64,000 nucleotides of DNA from Paenibacillus glacialis (GCF_001637205.1 NZ_LVJH01000002.1:62001-126000); one strand, 5' to 3'. Counted from the stretch's first letter, positions 9,876 to 19,434 are shown. Notes: generated by a model not told the origin, from the letters alone. Numbers and translations: made by a program.

Positions 9876-10547
9876 TTAACTTACAATTTTCATAATAATC
9901 ATTAACGCAATCGTGTAAATCCCTATTGCACCAGCAGATATCTTCATTTGTTGACTAGCATTAGCATTATATAGTTGAAGAACTAATGTATTTGTACAGA
10001 CTAGAGCTAGTAGTATAGCAACCACTAAAATAATGAAGGCTAGTTGCATTGAAATGAATGCTATTATGGCAGATAACATGAATGCAACACCAAATATAAG
10101 GTGGAATGAACCTATCTTAGCCGTAAAATCTTTCACGTCCAACTTCTTTTTAGTTACGAATTGAGCTACAAACCAATAGGAAGCCATAAGGGCTAGAATA
10201 GATAACAAACCTATCAATAAAGATCGTCCTCCAAGAGAAGCTTGGGCCAATAGTGCGCTTCCAATTCCATACTCACCAAACGAATTTGATATGATTCTAT
10301 CAAGTGACAATGCAAACAAGAAGAACCCTAACACGCTCATTCCTATACCGATAAGACCATAGATAAATCCACCATTAGAGCTATTAAGTTGGACACAATT
10401 CATTGGATGTCGTAGTATCTCTAGAAGAACCTGAAAATCCACTTTTTTAAGCAGGGTTTCCTTAGTTGACGCAGTTGAACCAACGAACGTACATTCATGT
10501 ACATTACCTTCTGCTAAAGATTGACCACATTTACTACAAAATGTCAT
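9876..10547 (-). CDS. Zinc-ribbon multi-pass membrane protein
   Basis: 223 residues. The N-terminus has a zinc-ribbon pattern: CSKCGQ, then HEC. About five hydrophobic segments between residue 60 and the end suggest an integral membrane protein of the zinc-ribbon/YIP1-like type. I do not recognise a specific family. It is monocistronic with its own terminator, and its neighbours give no hint of function. Confidence 0.75.
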   Translation of the reverse strand: MTFCSKCGQSLAEGNVHECTFVGSTASTKETLLKKVDFQVLLEILRHPMNCVQLNSSNGGFIYGLIGIGMSVLGFFLFALSLDRIISNSFGEYGIGSALLAQASLGGRSLLIGLLSILALMASYWFVAQFVTKKKLDVKDFTAKIGSFHLIFGVAFMLSAIIAFISMQLAFIILVVAILLALVCTNTLVLQLYNANASQQMKISAGAIGIYTIALMIIMKIVS

Positions 10548-10753
10548 AATTTCATATTCCTTTCCTACTTCTATTTTTCACTCTGACTTCCTTCACTATA
10601 TAAATAGGTTCTAACAATATGTAGTATACTGAATATTCTTGTGAATATGTGTCGGAAAATGTCGTCATGCATAAATCTATTATCAGCCAAAAAAATCCCC
10701 TCATCTGAGGAACTTATTTATTCATTTCATATACTAATTTCACTCATCATCAT

Positions 10754-10918
10754 CTATGTAGTCAGTCGTATTCTCAGCGATGTTATGAGAGCTTCTATCC
10801 GAATAAGATCCATTAATATAGGTGCAAAGGTAACTTTATCAATAAGAAGCACGTTACCAACAGGTTCGCCGTTAACAGTAACCAACAATTTTTTATGATT
10901 TTCCTCTTTATTTTGCAT
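10754..10918 (-). CDS. Small hypothetical protein (54 aa)
   Basis: ATG at 10918, GGAG 10 nt upstream, and a coherent small soluble protein beginning MQNKEENHKKLLVTVNGE. The opposite strand has an overlapping frame with less convincing composition. No homology is recognised. The case is composition plus a weak ribosome site, so it may not be real. Confidence 0.4.
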   Translation of the reverse strand: MQNKEENHKKLLVTVNGEPVGNVLLIDKVTFAPILMDLIRIEALITSLRIRLTT

Positions 10919-11053
10919 CCTTTTCGTGCTCCATTAAGTATTGTATAGATATATATAGCCCAAACCTAGCAACACAAAACCATGATGACAAATTTCATAA
11001 GCCGTGCCTTTGGTAAATTATTTAACAAATCCACATTCTTAGGGGTGACGACG

Positions 11054-11482
11054 ATGAGTTGGCCAATGCTCTTTCATAGAGTCGGAAAGACTAGCTTATT
11101 AATCTTCATTATTTGTATTTGTTTCTTTCAATCTAATAAAGCACACGCAAATTACTTCACTGATTTCTATAATGGATTAGAGCAATTCTCTGAACTTCCA
11201 TCTGAAATAAACGAGTTAAAGAACAGCTACGAACAGTCTCGTGCTGAGCTAAATGAAGCGAAAGAAAATGTTCAAGCCTATGCAGAGCAAAATATTCAGC
11301 TCATGGAACAGAACCGCCAACTTACGGAGACCGTTCAATTATTAAAAGAAGCAGAGATATCTCGTCAAAATCGAGCTCATCAAATAAAAAGTGTCGTCAT
11401 TTGGGCGATAGCGCTAGCGGTAGGTTATTTTATTCTTACACGAACGATCCGATTCGCAATGAGACGCTCAAATAAGTGGTAA
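11054..11482 (+). CDS. Exported coiled-coil protein with C-terminal membrane anchor
   Basis: 142 residues from ATG 11054, chosen over an earlier ATG because AGGGGTG lies 6 nt before it. It has an N-terminal signal-like hydrophobic stretch (LLIFIICICFFQS, then AHA), a central heptad-rich coiled coil (ELKNSYEQSRAELNEAKE) and a C-terminal membrane helix ending in basic residues (RFAMRRSNKW). It is followed after 34 bp by the AIM24-type gene, so the two may form an operon. Function is unknown; a scaffold or spacer in the envelope is a guess. Confidence 0.75.
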   Translation: MSWPMLFHRVGKTSLLIFIICICFFQSNKAHANYFTDFYNGLEQFSELPSEINELKNSYEQSRAELNEAKENVQAYAEQNIQLMEQNRQLTETVQLLKEAEISRQNRAHQIKSVVIWAIALAVGYFILTRTIRFAMRRSNKW

Positions 11483-11516
11483 GTACATATAACGTCTGTA
11501 ATGGAGGTTCCATTTC

Positions 11517-12221
11517 GTGAATATACAAATCAACAATGACAACAATGCTCCTATTGGACAAGCAGTCACCTTCTCGCTTATGAAAGGAGATCTCGTCCAT
11601 ATCCTCCATCCTGAACAGATCGTTGCATATCGTGGACCTTCTAACGGACGTAATGATCGATTCATGAATATGAAACGCATGTATCGCAAGAGGAAGATAA
11701 TACAGTCCGACATGACTGGTCCCTCTCAATTTGTTGCCGCTCTGCCTCCCGGGTTTGCTATGCAACCAATAGATATTAATGAGGGTAGTGATCTACTTTA
11801 TGATTTCAGAAGTTTATTCTATTTTAGCGATGGAATCACGATGCAGACACGAATACTAAGTATGAAGAATATACTCGTGACTCACGATATCATTAAAGTA
11901 AAGTTCTCAGGTACAGGGCAAATAGGTATCCTCACACAAGGACCGGTATGTCAAACTGAACTTCATCCTACAGAGCCCGTATATATTGATGCTGGAAGTC
12001 TGATTGCCTATCCTGAGAATGCCAATCTAGAGTTGACCGTGTATGGAAATACGTTGGCCAGCCAGCGTATGAACTATCATTGGAAAATGACTGGTAAAGG
12101 TACCGTACTCTATCAAGCAGGCCGCCAGAATCGGCAATTAGAGAAGGACATGGAGAATGACGGATTTATAAAACGAGTGCTTAGAGAGATCATTCCTTTT
12201 GGTAATGTTTTTATTAAATGA
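11517..12221 (+). CDS. AIM24-family protein
   Basis: 234 residues starting at GTG 11517, with GGAGG upstream. The sequence has the beta-rich AIM24/DUF124 look: 'VTFSLMKGDLVHILHPEQIVAYRG', 'VKFSGTGQIGILTQG' and 'VYIDAGSLIAYPENANLEL'. Bacterial members are usually small soluble proteins of unclear role; the yeast namesake is mitochondrial. It follows the coiled-coil gene closely and is separated from queC by the riboswitch leader. Confidence 0.8.
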   Translation: MNIQINNDNNAPIGQAVTFSLMKGDLVHILHPEQIVAYRGPSNGRNDRFMNMKRMYRKRKIIQSDMTGPSQFVAALPPGFAMQPIDINEGSDLLYDFRSLFYFSDGITMQTRILSMKNILVTHDIIKVKFSGTGQIGILTQGPVCQTELHPTEPVYIDAGSLIAYPENANLELTVYGNTLASQRMNYHWKMTGKGTVLYQAGRQNRQLEKDMENDGFIKRVLREIIPFGNVFIK

Positions 12222-12250
12222 GCGACCGATGACATCTTTAAACCACGTCA

Positions 12251-12280
12251 TTATTGATATGTGATTATTTATGCTATAAT
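12251..12280 (+). promoter_or_regulatory. Promoter of queCDEF
   Basis: A perfect -10 TATAAT (12275-12280) with an extended TGC in front. A weak -35 (TTATTG at 12251 or TTGATA at 12254) lies upstream. It sits about 60 bp before the preQ1 aptamer. Confidence 0.7.
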
Positions 12281-12338
12281 GGTGTGGTTCCACGTTATCC
12301 GACTGGAACAATTGAAGATAATCCATGCGTTGCATGGA

Positions 12339-12371
12339 AGAGGTTCGCGAACTCCCTCTATAAAAAACTAT
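12339..12371 (+). promoter_or_regulatory. preQ1-I riboswitch
   Basis: Compact class I preQ1 aptamer: stem AGAGG/CCTCT with loop TTCGCGAACTC, followed by the diagnostic A-rich tail TATAAAAAACTA. It lies in the leader of queC, the usual place in Bacillales. PreQ1 binding should lower expression of the queuosine precursor genes. Confidence 0.93.
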
Positions 12372-12433
12372 TCACCTTATTTTGTTTTGATAGAAGTAAG
12401 GCTTGTTTTTGTGTTGGAATCAAGTTCATGAAT

Positions 12434-12477
12434 CTCTTTTTCTTCTGTGAATCTAAAGAAGAATGAGAGGTTTTTTT
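12434..12477 (+). terminator. Riboswitch expression platform (terminator / SD-blocking hairpin)
   Basis: Hairpin CTCTTTTTCTTCT / AGAAGAATGAGAG followed by GTTTTTTT, ending 3 nt before queC. Its 3' arm holds the GAGAGG that would act as ribosome site. It could therefore work by termination, by blocking ribosomes, or both. Confidence 0.75.
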
Positions 12478-12480
12478 GTG

Positions 12481-13143
12481 ATGACTAACGACAAAGCGGT
12501 CGTCGTATTTAGCGGCGGTCAAGACAGCACTACCTGTTTATTTTGGGCTTTAAAAAATTTCAGTGAGGTTGAGACAATCACCTTCGACTACGGTCAGCGT
12601 CATAAATTAGAGATTGAATGTGCTACTAGCATAGCAACTGATCTCGGTGTGAAGCAGACCATTCTCGATATGAGTCTATTGAATCAACTTGCCCCGAACG
12701 CACTTACTCGTCATGATGTTGACATCGCTCACGAAGAGGGGCAACTCCCCAACACTTTTGTAGATGGACGCAACCTTCTATTCCTGAGTTTCGCAGCGAT
12801 TGTTGCCAAACAAGCAGGTGCAAGGCATCTAATTACAGGCGTATGCGAAACTGATTTCAGTGGCTACCCCGACTGCCGTGATGTGTTCGTTAAATCTCTC
12901 AATGTCACACTCAATTTATCTATGGATTATGATTTTGTAATCCATACACCCCTCATGTGGCTTAACAAGGCGGAAACATGGCACATGTCAGACCAATTAG
13001 ATGCATTCAACTATATCCGAGAGCGCACACTAACATGTTATAACGGGGTTATTGGTGATGGATGTGGAGAATGCCCAGCATGTAAGCTTAGAAAAGCTGG
13101 TCTTGATCAGTATTTAGCTACCTCTATCCAAGGTGGTGCTTAA
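12481..13143 (+). CDS. queC: 7-cyano-7-deazaguanine synthase
   Basis: 220 residues from ATG 12481 ([16 protein letters not shown]); the frame is open upstream, but that stretch is the leader hairpin. QueC makes preQ0 from 7-carboxy-7-deazaguanine, ammonia and ATP. Visible marks: the PP-loop [14 protein letters not shown] near residue 10 and the C-terminal zinc site [10 protein letters not shown]. First gene of queCDEF; queD starts 2 bp after its stop. Confidence 0.97.
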   Translation: MTNDKAVVVFSGGQDSTTCLFWALKNFSEVETITFDYGQRHKLEIECATSIATDLGVKQTILDMSLLNQLAPNALTRHDVDIAHEEGQLPNTFVDGRNLLFLSFAAIVAKQAGARHLITGVCETDFSGYPDCRDVFVKSLNVTLNLSMDYDFVIHTPLMWLNKAETWHMSDQLDAFNYIRERTLTCYNGVIGDGCGECPACKLRKAGLDQYLATSIQGGA

Positions 13144-13145
13144 AC

Positions 13146-13655
13146 ATGAATTATACACCTGGAGTATTCCGAATTATCGATAACCTTCAACGCTTCGGAG
13201 AAGATATTCAACATGACGAGCTAAAGTATCACACCAAAAGAGTACTCGTCTGTAAAGAATTTACCTTCGACGCAGCTCACCATTTACATGCCTATGAAGG
13301 AAAATGCAAGAATCTTCATGGCCATACGTACAAAGCGGTCTTTGGAATCAGTGGTGTACCGAATGACATTGGAATCACCGTTGATTTCGGTGAAATCAAG
13401 GACATTTGGAAAGATCGTATCGAACCCTATCTCGATCACCGCTATCTTAACGAGACCTTACCTAAGATGAACACAACGGCTGAGAATATGGTCGTCTGGC
13501 TGTTTGAACAAATGGAGCAAGCACTTCAGGGCTCTATTCACCTCAACCATGAAGACATTCCACATTCGAATGTTATCCGTACAGAGTTTGTAAGACTATA
13601 CGAGACTCCTACCAGCTATGCTGAATCAAGACGGGAGTGGATGCTAAGTGAGTAG
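13146..13655 (+). CDS. queD: 6-carboxy-5,6,7,8-tetrahydropterin synthase
   Basis: 169 residues. QueD converts dihydroneopterin triphosphate to 6-carboxytetrahydropterin, an early step towards queuosine. Zinc ligands are visible in AAHHLH and NLHGHTY, and the catalytic Cys in GKCKNLHGH. It overlaps queE by 8 bp, so the two are probably translationally coupled. Confidence 0.95.
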   Translation: MNYTPGVFRIIDNLQRFGEDIQHDELKYHTKRVLVCKEFTFDAAHHLHAYEGKCKNLHGHTYKAVFGISGVPNDIGITVDFGEIKDIWKDRIEPYLDHRYLNETLPKMNTTAENMVVWLFEQMEQALQGSIHLNHEDIPHSNVIRTEFVRLYETPTSYAESRREWMLSE

Positions 13656-14424
13656 TCAGAATTACGATAAACGTAAGCCTGATGATCATAAGCTTGGTCG
13701 TCCCCTCCCGGTTCTTGAAATATTTGGACCTACTGTCCAAGGTGAGGGGATGGTCATCGGAAGGAAGACAATGTTCGTTCGTACCGCCGGCTGTGACTAT
13801 CATTGCTCTTGGTGTGATTCAAGCTTCACTTGGGATGGGAGTGGGAAAGATCTTATTAAGCTCCTAAGTCCTGAGCAAATCTGTCATGAACTATATCAAG
13901 TAGGTGAAGATCGATTCTCACACGTAACGCTATCTGGAGGAAACCCAGCCTTACTTCCACAACTCGGAGAATTAATACAATTGTTACACGATCGGAACAT
14001 TACCGTGGCAGTAGAGACCCAAGGATCTAGATGGCAAGATTGGCTTATAGCGGTCGACGAAGTGACACTATCTCCTAAGCCACCTAGTTCGGGTATGGAA
14101 ACGGAGTGGAAGATGTTAGACATCATCGTAGATAACTTGAGGCAACGCCCTGCGAGATATTCCCATAGCTTGAAAGTAGTTATTTTTGATGAAGTAGATC
14201 TAGACTATGCCACTACGGTTCATCTTCGTTATCCGGAGACTCTGCTATATCTACAAGTAGGAAATTCGGATGTCCACACGATGGATTCAGTACAACTCAC
14301 AACAAACTTATTACAGCGTTATGAATGGCTTATTGATAAAGTCATGGAATCCTCTACTTTAAATAATGTTCGGGTATTGCCTCAGCTTCATACTTTAGTG
14401 TGGGGGAATAAACGGGGCGTTTAA
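13648..14424 (+). CDS. queE: 7-carboxy-7-deazaguanine synthase (radical SAM)
   Basis: 258 residues. The radical SAM cluster motif CxxxCxxC appears as CDYHCSWC near residue 50, preceded by [11 protein letters not shown], and TLSGGNPAL carries the SAM-binding glycines. QueE contracts the pterin ring of the QueD product. The start lies inside the end of queD. Confidence 0.95.
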   Translation: MSSQNYDKRKPDDHKLGRPLPVLEIFGPTVQGEGMVIGRKTMFVRTAGCDYHCSWCDSSFTWDGSGKDLIKLLSPEQICHELYQVGEDRFSHVTLSGGNPALLPQLGELIQLLHDRNITVAVETQGSRWQDWLIAVDEVTLSPKPPSSGMETEWKMLDIIVDNLRQRPARYSHSLKVVIFDEVDLDYATTVHLRYPETLLYLQVGNSDVHTMDSVQLTTNLLQRYEWLIDKVMESSTLNNVRVLPQLHTLVWGNKRGV

Positions 14425-14470
14425 TACGGAATACAAACATAATAAATCGAACCCAAAAAGGAGTATCATC

Positions 14471-14968
14471 ATGCCTGGAAGACAACCTATTGAAATGGAA
14501 GACCTTACGCTACTAGGAAACCAAGGAACTAAATACCTTGTGGAATACGATCCATCCATTCTTGAAAGTTTTGATAACAAACATGCATACCGCGATTATT
14601 TCGTCAAATTTAACTGCCCTGAATTCACAAGTCTGTGTCCTATCACTGGCCAACCTGATTTTGCCACAATCTATATTAGTTACATGCCAGATGTTCGTAT
14701 GGTAGAGAGTAAATCACTAAAGTTATACTTATTCAGCTTCCGTAATCATGGCGATTTCCACGAAGATTGCATGAACGTTATTATGAATGATCTCATTAAA
14801 CTGATGGATCCCAAATACATTGAAGTCTGGGGTAAATTCACTCCACGTGGAGGAATCTCCATTGACCCATACTGTAATTATGGACGTCCAGAAACGAAGT
14901 ATGAAGAAATGGCACATCATCGCCTGATGAATCACGATATGTATCCCGAAACAATAGACAACAGATAA
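14471..14968 (+). CDS. queF: NADPH-dependent preQ0 reductase
   Basis: 165 residues, the short single-domain form. The catalytic Cys is in [11 protein letters not shown], followed by [20 protein letters not shown], the QueF signature. It reduces preQ0 to preQ1, the ligand of the riboswitch at 12339, which closes a feedback loop. It starts 46 bp after queE with an AAAGGAG site and ends the operon. Confidence 0.97.
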   Translation: MPGRQPIEMEDLTLLGNQGTKYLVEYDPSILESFDNKHAYRDYFVKFNCPEFTSLCPITGQPDFATIYISYMPDVRMVESKSLKLYLFSFRNHGDFHEDCMNVIMNDLIKLMDPKYIEVWGKFTPRGGISIDPYCNYGRPETKYEEMAHHRLMNHDMYPETIDNR

Positions 14969-14980
14969 TAGTAAATAAGC

Positions 14981-15035
14981 GGGGGGATGTCCCTAACCAT
15001 TTCATCAATGATTATTTGGCCATCCCCCCAAATGT
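14981..15035. terminator. Bidirectional terminator between queF and the EcsC-family gene
   Basis: A nine-base GC-rich stem, GGGGGGATG / CATCCCCCC, encloses a 31-nt loop that has a weaker inner stem. It lies between two convergent genes. Confidence 0.7.
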
Positions 15036-15039
15036 TATT

Positions 15040-15873
15040 TTATATTTGTTTCAGATCCTCGATCTTCCTTAGAATTCTTCGTTTCTTATACAGCATCTTA
15101 CCTGCCTCAGATACATCCTCAATCGTTGCTTTATTACTAATAGATCCGAAGACAATACCAGCAACCGGAACAAGTTGAAACAATTTCTTCCACCCGAAGC
15201 TATCCATATAAGTCTGAACAACTTCTTGCCATCCTTTTAGTTGAGAGAATACTTGTCCCTCGCGTTCCTCATCATCAAATAGCGCTAATTCTTCAAGAAT
15301 CGCCTTCTTCCCTACGACATCTGCTGAGGAGAACTGAAGGCACTTAACAATAAATATCCGTTCATGCTTGTCATTAGGATCAAAACCATAGCACAACGCT
15401 AGCTCTTGCAATACTTTGAGCGAGAGACCCAGAACGAGGGGAATATCCGCAGCCATGGTAAATACCCCACCAACACCTATTGTCGCTCCTTGGGCAGCTG
15501 CAAATTTAACACGTCCGGATATCAAGTCATCTGCAACATGATCCAATAAAGCCAATGGTAAATTACCCACATCTTGAAGCGTCAGAGTCCCCTCTGCGGT
15601 ATGATTAGTGCTAGTCTGTGATGCTTTTTCTAAACGTTTCATCATCGTTTTGTGGTGTACCAAGTACTGTCCACCCGTCTGAATAAAACTTCCGATCTCA
15701 TTTATCACGCTTCCTAACTTTTCACGTATCCCTTTTGGTGTTATTTTATCTAAAAGTAAAAAAGGTACTCGTCCAATTTTCTCCCATATAAACACCTTCT
15801 TCTGTGTCTTCTCCCACTTAATAATGTTACGAAGTTCCTCCTGCAACTGTTCAGATGTCTCTTGATCATCCAT
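15040..15873 (-). CDS. EcsC-family protein
   Basis: 277 residues. The central part 'VGNLPLALLDHVADDLISGRVKFAAAQGATIGVGGVFTMAADIPLVLGLSLKVLQELALCYGFD' is typical of EcsC-like proteins, with Gly/Ala-rich amphipathic helices that may touch the membrane. The biochemical role of the family is not settled. Monocistronic and convergent with queF. Confidence 0.85.
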   Translation of the reverse strand: MDDQETSEQLQEELRNIIKWEKTQKKVFIWEKIGRVPFLLLDKITPKGIREKLGSVINEIGSFIQTGGQYLVHHKTMMKRLEKASQTSTNHTAEGTLTLQDVGNLPLALLDHVADDLISGRVKFAAAQGATIGVGGVFTMAADIPLVLGLSLKVLQELALCYGFDPNDKHERIFIVKCLQFSSADVVGKKAILEELALFDDEEREGQVFSQLKGWQEVVQTYMDSFGWKKLFQLVPVAGIVFGSISNKATIEDVSEAGKMLYKKRRILRKIEDLKQI

Positions 15874-15996
15874 TGACGCTAACCTCCCTATACGCTATAA
15901 TTTGATCTCTTCTTCATCCAACACCTTAGTAGTATCATACCCTCTCTGCACTAACTTTGATTGGATCATACTACAATAAATCTATAAGCAATATAA

Positions 15997-17913
15997 TCAC
16001 AAGGGTTCGCTTTTATTGGCAGAGGGAAAACGAATGACAGCCTCCGTTCCTACCCCTTTTTTACTTTCGAATGTTACACTTCCATCCATCGATTCAATTA
16101 TCCGGAATGTCACCATTAGACCAAGTCCCGTACCTCTGGTCTTATTGGAGTAGTAAGGCTCTCCTAGTCGCATAATCTCTTCAGCATCCATGCCCTGACC
16201 GTTATCATGGATATGAACGACAACCTCTCCCCCATCATGATAAGCCCAAATACGAATAAGCCCCTCATCCCCCAAAGCTTCTATACTATTCTTAATCATA
16301 TTTATTAGCGCTTGTTTAAATTTCGAAGAATTACCATGAATCATTAGGCCAGAGGGGATATTTGTATATACAGTCCCACCTTCAAAATTAGCTAAAGGCA
16401 ACAAAATCCCTTCTATATGCTTGAATTCTTTGGATATATCAAGAAGAGTAATTTGTTCAAGTCCAGGTTTAGCAAATGTTAAAAAGTCGGTAATGATATT
16501 CGATGCTCTCTCTAGTTCCTCAAGGGCAAGTTGTAAATAACCCTTTTCCTTGTCTTGTGACTTCTCCTCTAATAATTGTAGAAACCCCCTGGTCACTTGA
16601 AGTGGGTTTCTTACTTCATGTGCTACTGAAGCTGCTAATTCACTGATAATGTCCATCTTCTCAGAACGTTGTAATTCATTATTAAAACGTTCAAGTTCTT
16701 TCGAGTATTCAACAACACGGCGATGATTCAAGGCGAATTTCCTTCCTAATAATACAATTAAGGAAACGACGAAGCCCATTACACCCCACTTCCATAGAAA
16801 TAATTCATGGTTGCCATTTTGTGAATAATACCAAATAAACTCAGTAATGATTACTAATGAGAATACTGCAAATCCTGTAGCCATAATAACGGCATCTCTA
16901 TTACCTTTGATTGCATAATATACTGCGTTAACCACCAGTAGAATCCCTTGTATAATAATAAATACACCTAAAACTGTTACAGATACAATATAATAAATAC
17001 CATAGAAAGCGTTATCAAGAAGCATATTAATAAACATTAGTATGAGACAGAGTAGTGAGTACTTCATTTGGAATTTTCGAAAATGACTAATCAACCCACG
17101 ATAGCCCTTCCCAATCATACTCTCAAAAATATAGGTTAAACCAGGTAAGAAAATTAATAATGCAATATCAAATAAAGCGGTATACATATTCCCGTATTCT
17201 CCATAATGAGTATATAAATAGGGAGAGTACGTTATAATCAACGTACCGATCGCTACTAATACGATATCTAGAGATAACCAATCTCGTATCTGCTCTTTTC
17301 TCAAGAAAAAAGTACAAATAAACATCACTACAGCTATAAATATAATGGAACTCCCAAAGATGATATCGATTAAGTTTTCCTTGACGAACTTTTTAAGAAG
17401 AGTTTGATACTTTCCTACTATGATCTCTTCGGCCATTCCCATTCGGTCTCTTTCCGAATGTACCCTCATAAGCAATTCTTTGCCTGCATCCTCAGGTTTA
17501 ACTGCCACTAAAATTCTATTTGCGTCATATGTGTGGGACCTATTATTCTCATATATCAGCACATTGTCTAAATATATAGAAATATCTTTTGCGTAGATCT
17601 TATCGATGAATATAGCTGGAGTGGATATATCTATTGTTGCTGGTAATCTGAATTTAAGCCACAAGGTATACGAACGCTGATTAGAACCTGTTATAACTTG
17701 ACTGGAGCCACGCCAAGTCCACGGACCTGAAGAAAGAATATCACTTATATTCTTTCTTTCCTCACTATTACTCTTTTCCCACATAAATTGCCACCTTTTA
17801 ATCTCGATGGACTTGTTTCTGTCTTCTATCGTATTAGAGGCACTAACAACATTAGATGAAGCCATGAGAACTACGATCAGTATTACCATCATTTTTTTAG
17901 AAAACCATTTCAT
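15997..17913 (-). CDS. Sensor histidine kinase with 7TM-DISM sensor (orphan)
   Basis: 638 residues from ATG 17913 (MKWFSKKM), chosen because GAGGTG ends 5 nt before it; a GTG two codons earlier overlaps that site. Signal segment, extracellular DISMED2-like domain (to about 175), seven membrane helices (about 180-400), HisKA with His434 in ASVAHEVRNPL, and HATPase with DNGQGMD and GTGLGL. The HisKA form resembles sporulation-type kinases. No response regulator is adjacent. It is divergent from the isoprenoid-synthase/NHLP pair, 154 bp away, which raises the question of a shared signalling role. Confidence 0.9.
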   Translation of the reverse strand: MKWFSKKMMVILIVVLMASSNVVSASNTIEDRNKSIEIKRWQFMWEKSNSEERKNISDILSSGPWTWRGSSQVITGSNQRSYTLWLKFRLPATIDISTPAIFIDKIYAKDISIYLDNVLIYENNRSHTYDANRILVAVKPEDAGKELLMRVHSERDRMGMAEEIIVGKYQTLLKKFVKENLIDIIFGSSIIFIAVVMFICTFFLRKEQIRDWLSLDIVLVAIGTLIITYSPYLYTHYGEYGNMYTALFDIALLIFLPGLTYIFESMIGKGYRGLISHFRKFQMKYSLLCLILMFINMLLDNAFYGIYYIVSVTVLGVFIIIQGILLVVNAVYYAIKGNRDAVIMATGFAVFSLVIITEFIWYYSQNGNHELFLWKWGVMGFVVSLIVLLGRKFALNHRRVVEYSKELERFNNELQRSEKMDIISELAASVAHEVRNPLQVTRGFLQLLEEKSQDKEKGYLQLALEELERASNIITDFLTFAKPGLEQITLLDISKEFKHIEGILLPLANFEGGTVYTNIPSGLMIHGNSSKFKQALINMIKNSIEALGDEGLIRIWAYHDGGEVVVHIHDNGQGMDAEEIMRLGEPYYSNKTRGTGLGLMVTFRIIESMDGSVTFESKKGVGTEAVIRFPSANKSEPL

Positions 17914-18015
17914 AGACACACCTCAACGAGTAAAAATAAAGTATTATACTATCATTCTAAAATTCGACAAACTTCGAAACTTCCCTTCATCAAAAAACAC
18001 TTCCTCCAAAATAAA

Positions 18016-18044
18016 TTGGTTCATTTGGGTATATATGTTAAAAT
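18016..18044 (+). promoter_or_regulatory. Promoter of the isoprenoid-synthase/NHLP cassette
   Basis: TTGGTT (18016-18021), a 17-bp spacer and TAAAAT (18039-18044). The ATG with a GAAAGGAGTG site follows at 18068. Confidence 0.6.
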
Positions 18045-18067
18045 AATCATGAAAGGAGTGTGATATC

Positions 18068-18997
18068 ATGCCATGGTATAAAGACTTTGAGAAGGAACTA
18101 GCACAAGTCTTTATGGAGTCACAACGAATAGTAGCAACATTCCCACCACCACTTAATCACAAAGGTCTCTCTTATTTAAATAAGTTTGATATTCACCAAG
18201 AAGATAGCTCGAAGAACTACATTTGCTACCTTTTACCTTTCTGGTTAAAGGAAATAACTCATCTTAAGGATGCGGATTGTGTCAAATTGTCTGTCGGCAA
18301 TGTATTTGCTATGTTATATTTCTTTATTCAGGATGATATCATGGATAATAAAACAACTTTAGATCGAGATCAAATCCCTCTTGCCAACTTACTTCACATG
18401 CAGTTCTTAGAGATATACAGATCTTATTTCCCTTCCGATTCCCTATTTTGGGCCTACTTCCACCAATACATAATAGAATGGACAGACAGTGTTTCCAATG
18501 AACATCAACAAGATTACTTTCGAACTAATATAATAATGACAGCTCGTAAAGCTAGTCCTCTCAAACTTTCAAGTACAGGTGCATTAGTACTGTCAGGACA
18601 ATCGGAACTTATATCCACGCTAACGAACTTCATCGATCATGTCCTAATTACTTTGCAAATGGCTGATGACTGGATTGATTGGATGGATGATTGGGAGGAA
18701 GGTAACTATAACGGGTTATTATCTATGATTAATGAAGAAAGTCATAGAGATGAACCGTTGACCTTAGACCTCATTAAGAATGCTATTTTTGTCCGAGGTG
18801 TTATGAAGCGTTATACGGACATTGCTAGTGCAAATCATACTTATATTCAAACATTAGAATTGAACCTTCCATACCTTATATCATTTCATAAAACACTTAT
18901 TGATCACTTGATTAAAGACGCTAACCAGATCGAAGAAGATAAATTATTGCAAGAAAAAGGGGGATTATATTATTGGTTGTCGAAAAATATGATTTAA
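18068..18997 (+). CDS. Class I isoprenoid synthase / prenyltransferase-like protein
   Basis: 309 residues, nearly all helix, with two aspartate-rich motifs spaced as in trans-prenyl synthases: DDIMD at 89-93 and DDWIDWMDDWEEGNYN from 200. These bind diphosphate through magnesium in class I terpenoid folds. Overall sequence is far from housekeeping farnesyl or heptaprenyl synthases and looks closer to the 'class 1 isoprenoid biosynthesis enzyme' group or ComQ, which prenylates the Trp of the ComX pheromone. A small NHLP-leader peptide gene follows after 71 bp. The substrate could be that peptide or a small isoprenoid; the sequence alone does not decide. Confidence 0.8.
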   Translation: MPWYKDFEKELAQVFMESQRIVATFPPPLNHKGLSYLNKFDIHQEDSSKNYICYLLPFWLKEITHLKDADCVKLSVGNVFAMLYFFIQDDIMDNKTTLDRDQIPLANLLHMQFLEIYRSYFPSDSLFWAYFHQYIIEWTDSVSNEHQQDYFRTNIIMTARKASPLKLSSTGALVLSGQSELISTLTNFIDHVLITLQMADDWIDWMDDWEEGNYNGLLSMINEESHRDEPLTLDLIKNAIFVRGVMKRYTDIASANHTYIQTLELNLPYLISFHKTLIDHLIKDANQIEEDKLLQEKGGLYYWLSKNMI

Positions 18998-19068
18998 TGA
19001 TAGATTCCCAACATTATCCATGGTATTCTTAATAAGTAAATATTAACCAATACGAAAGGGTGATTCTA

Positions 19069-19308
19069 ATGACGCAACAGGCACTACTTCAAACACAAAT
19101 TATTAACAAAGCATGGGAAGATCCAAGTTTCAAAGCACAACTCTTGGCAGATCCAAAAAAAGCTATCAAAGAAGCACTTGGGGTCATCATTCCCGAACAT
19201 ATTAAACTCAAAATGGTGGAAGAATCATCCGATGTATTTTATCTAGTCCTACCGTCTAGTCCATCTGAGAGAAGTCCTGAGAACATTCAAACAAAAATAA
19301 CCTGGTAG
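19069..19308 (+). CDS. NHLP-leader peptide (RiPP-type precursor)
   Basis: 79 residues from ATG 19069, with AAAGGGTGA 5 nt upstream. Residues 10-62 match the nitrile-hydratase-leader-peptide pattern: II.KAWEDPSFKAQLLADP, then EALGV.IPE and VVEE-like..FYLVLP. The remainder, SSPSERSPENIQTKITW, is only 17 residues and would be the core. It has no Cys and ends in Trp79; the only other Trp is in the leader. The genes next to it encode no radical SAM, YcaO or lanthipeptide-type maturase; the only candidate enzyme is the isoprenoid-synthase-like protein upstream. A strong terminator follows. Confidence 0.85.
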   Translation: MTQQALLQTQIINKAWEDPSFKAQLLADPKKAIKEALGVIIPEHIKLKMVEESSDVFYLVLPSSPSERSPENIQTKITW

Positions 19309-19330
19309 TTAGGTTATTTTCAAGTTTAAT

Positions 19331-19375
19331 AAGGGGTTGGGACGTGGCGAAAGCCTCTGTCCCAACCCCTTTTTG
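19331..19375 (+). terminator. Terminator after the NHLP peptide gene
   Basis: Long stem AAGGGGTTGGGAC / GTCCCAACCCCTT, with an inner GGC-GAAA-GCC hairpin and a T-run. It lies between convergent genes and may serve both. Confidence 0.9.
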
Positions 19376-19434
19376 TAATTTCCAAACGTACCTCTATCTT
19401 TCATAGTTCAAAATTGAAATATTTATCTTTAGAA

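Noticed and set aside
12463-12480. Earlier queC start (MRGFFVM)
   Set aside because: These codons are part of the terminator hairpin and T-run; homologues start at the second Met.
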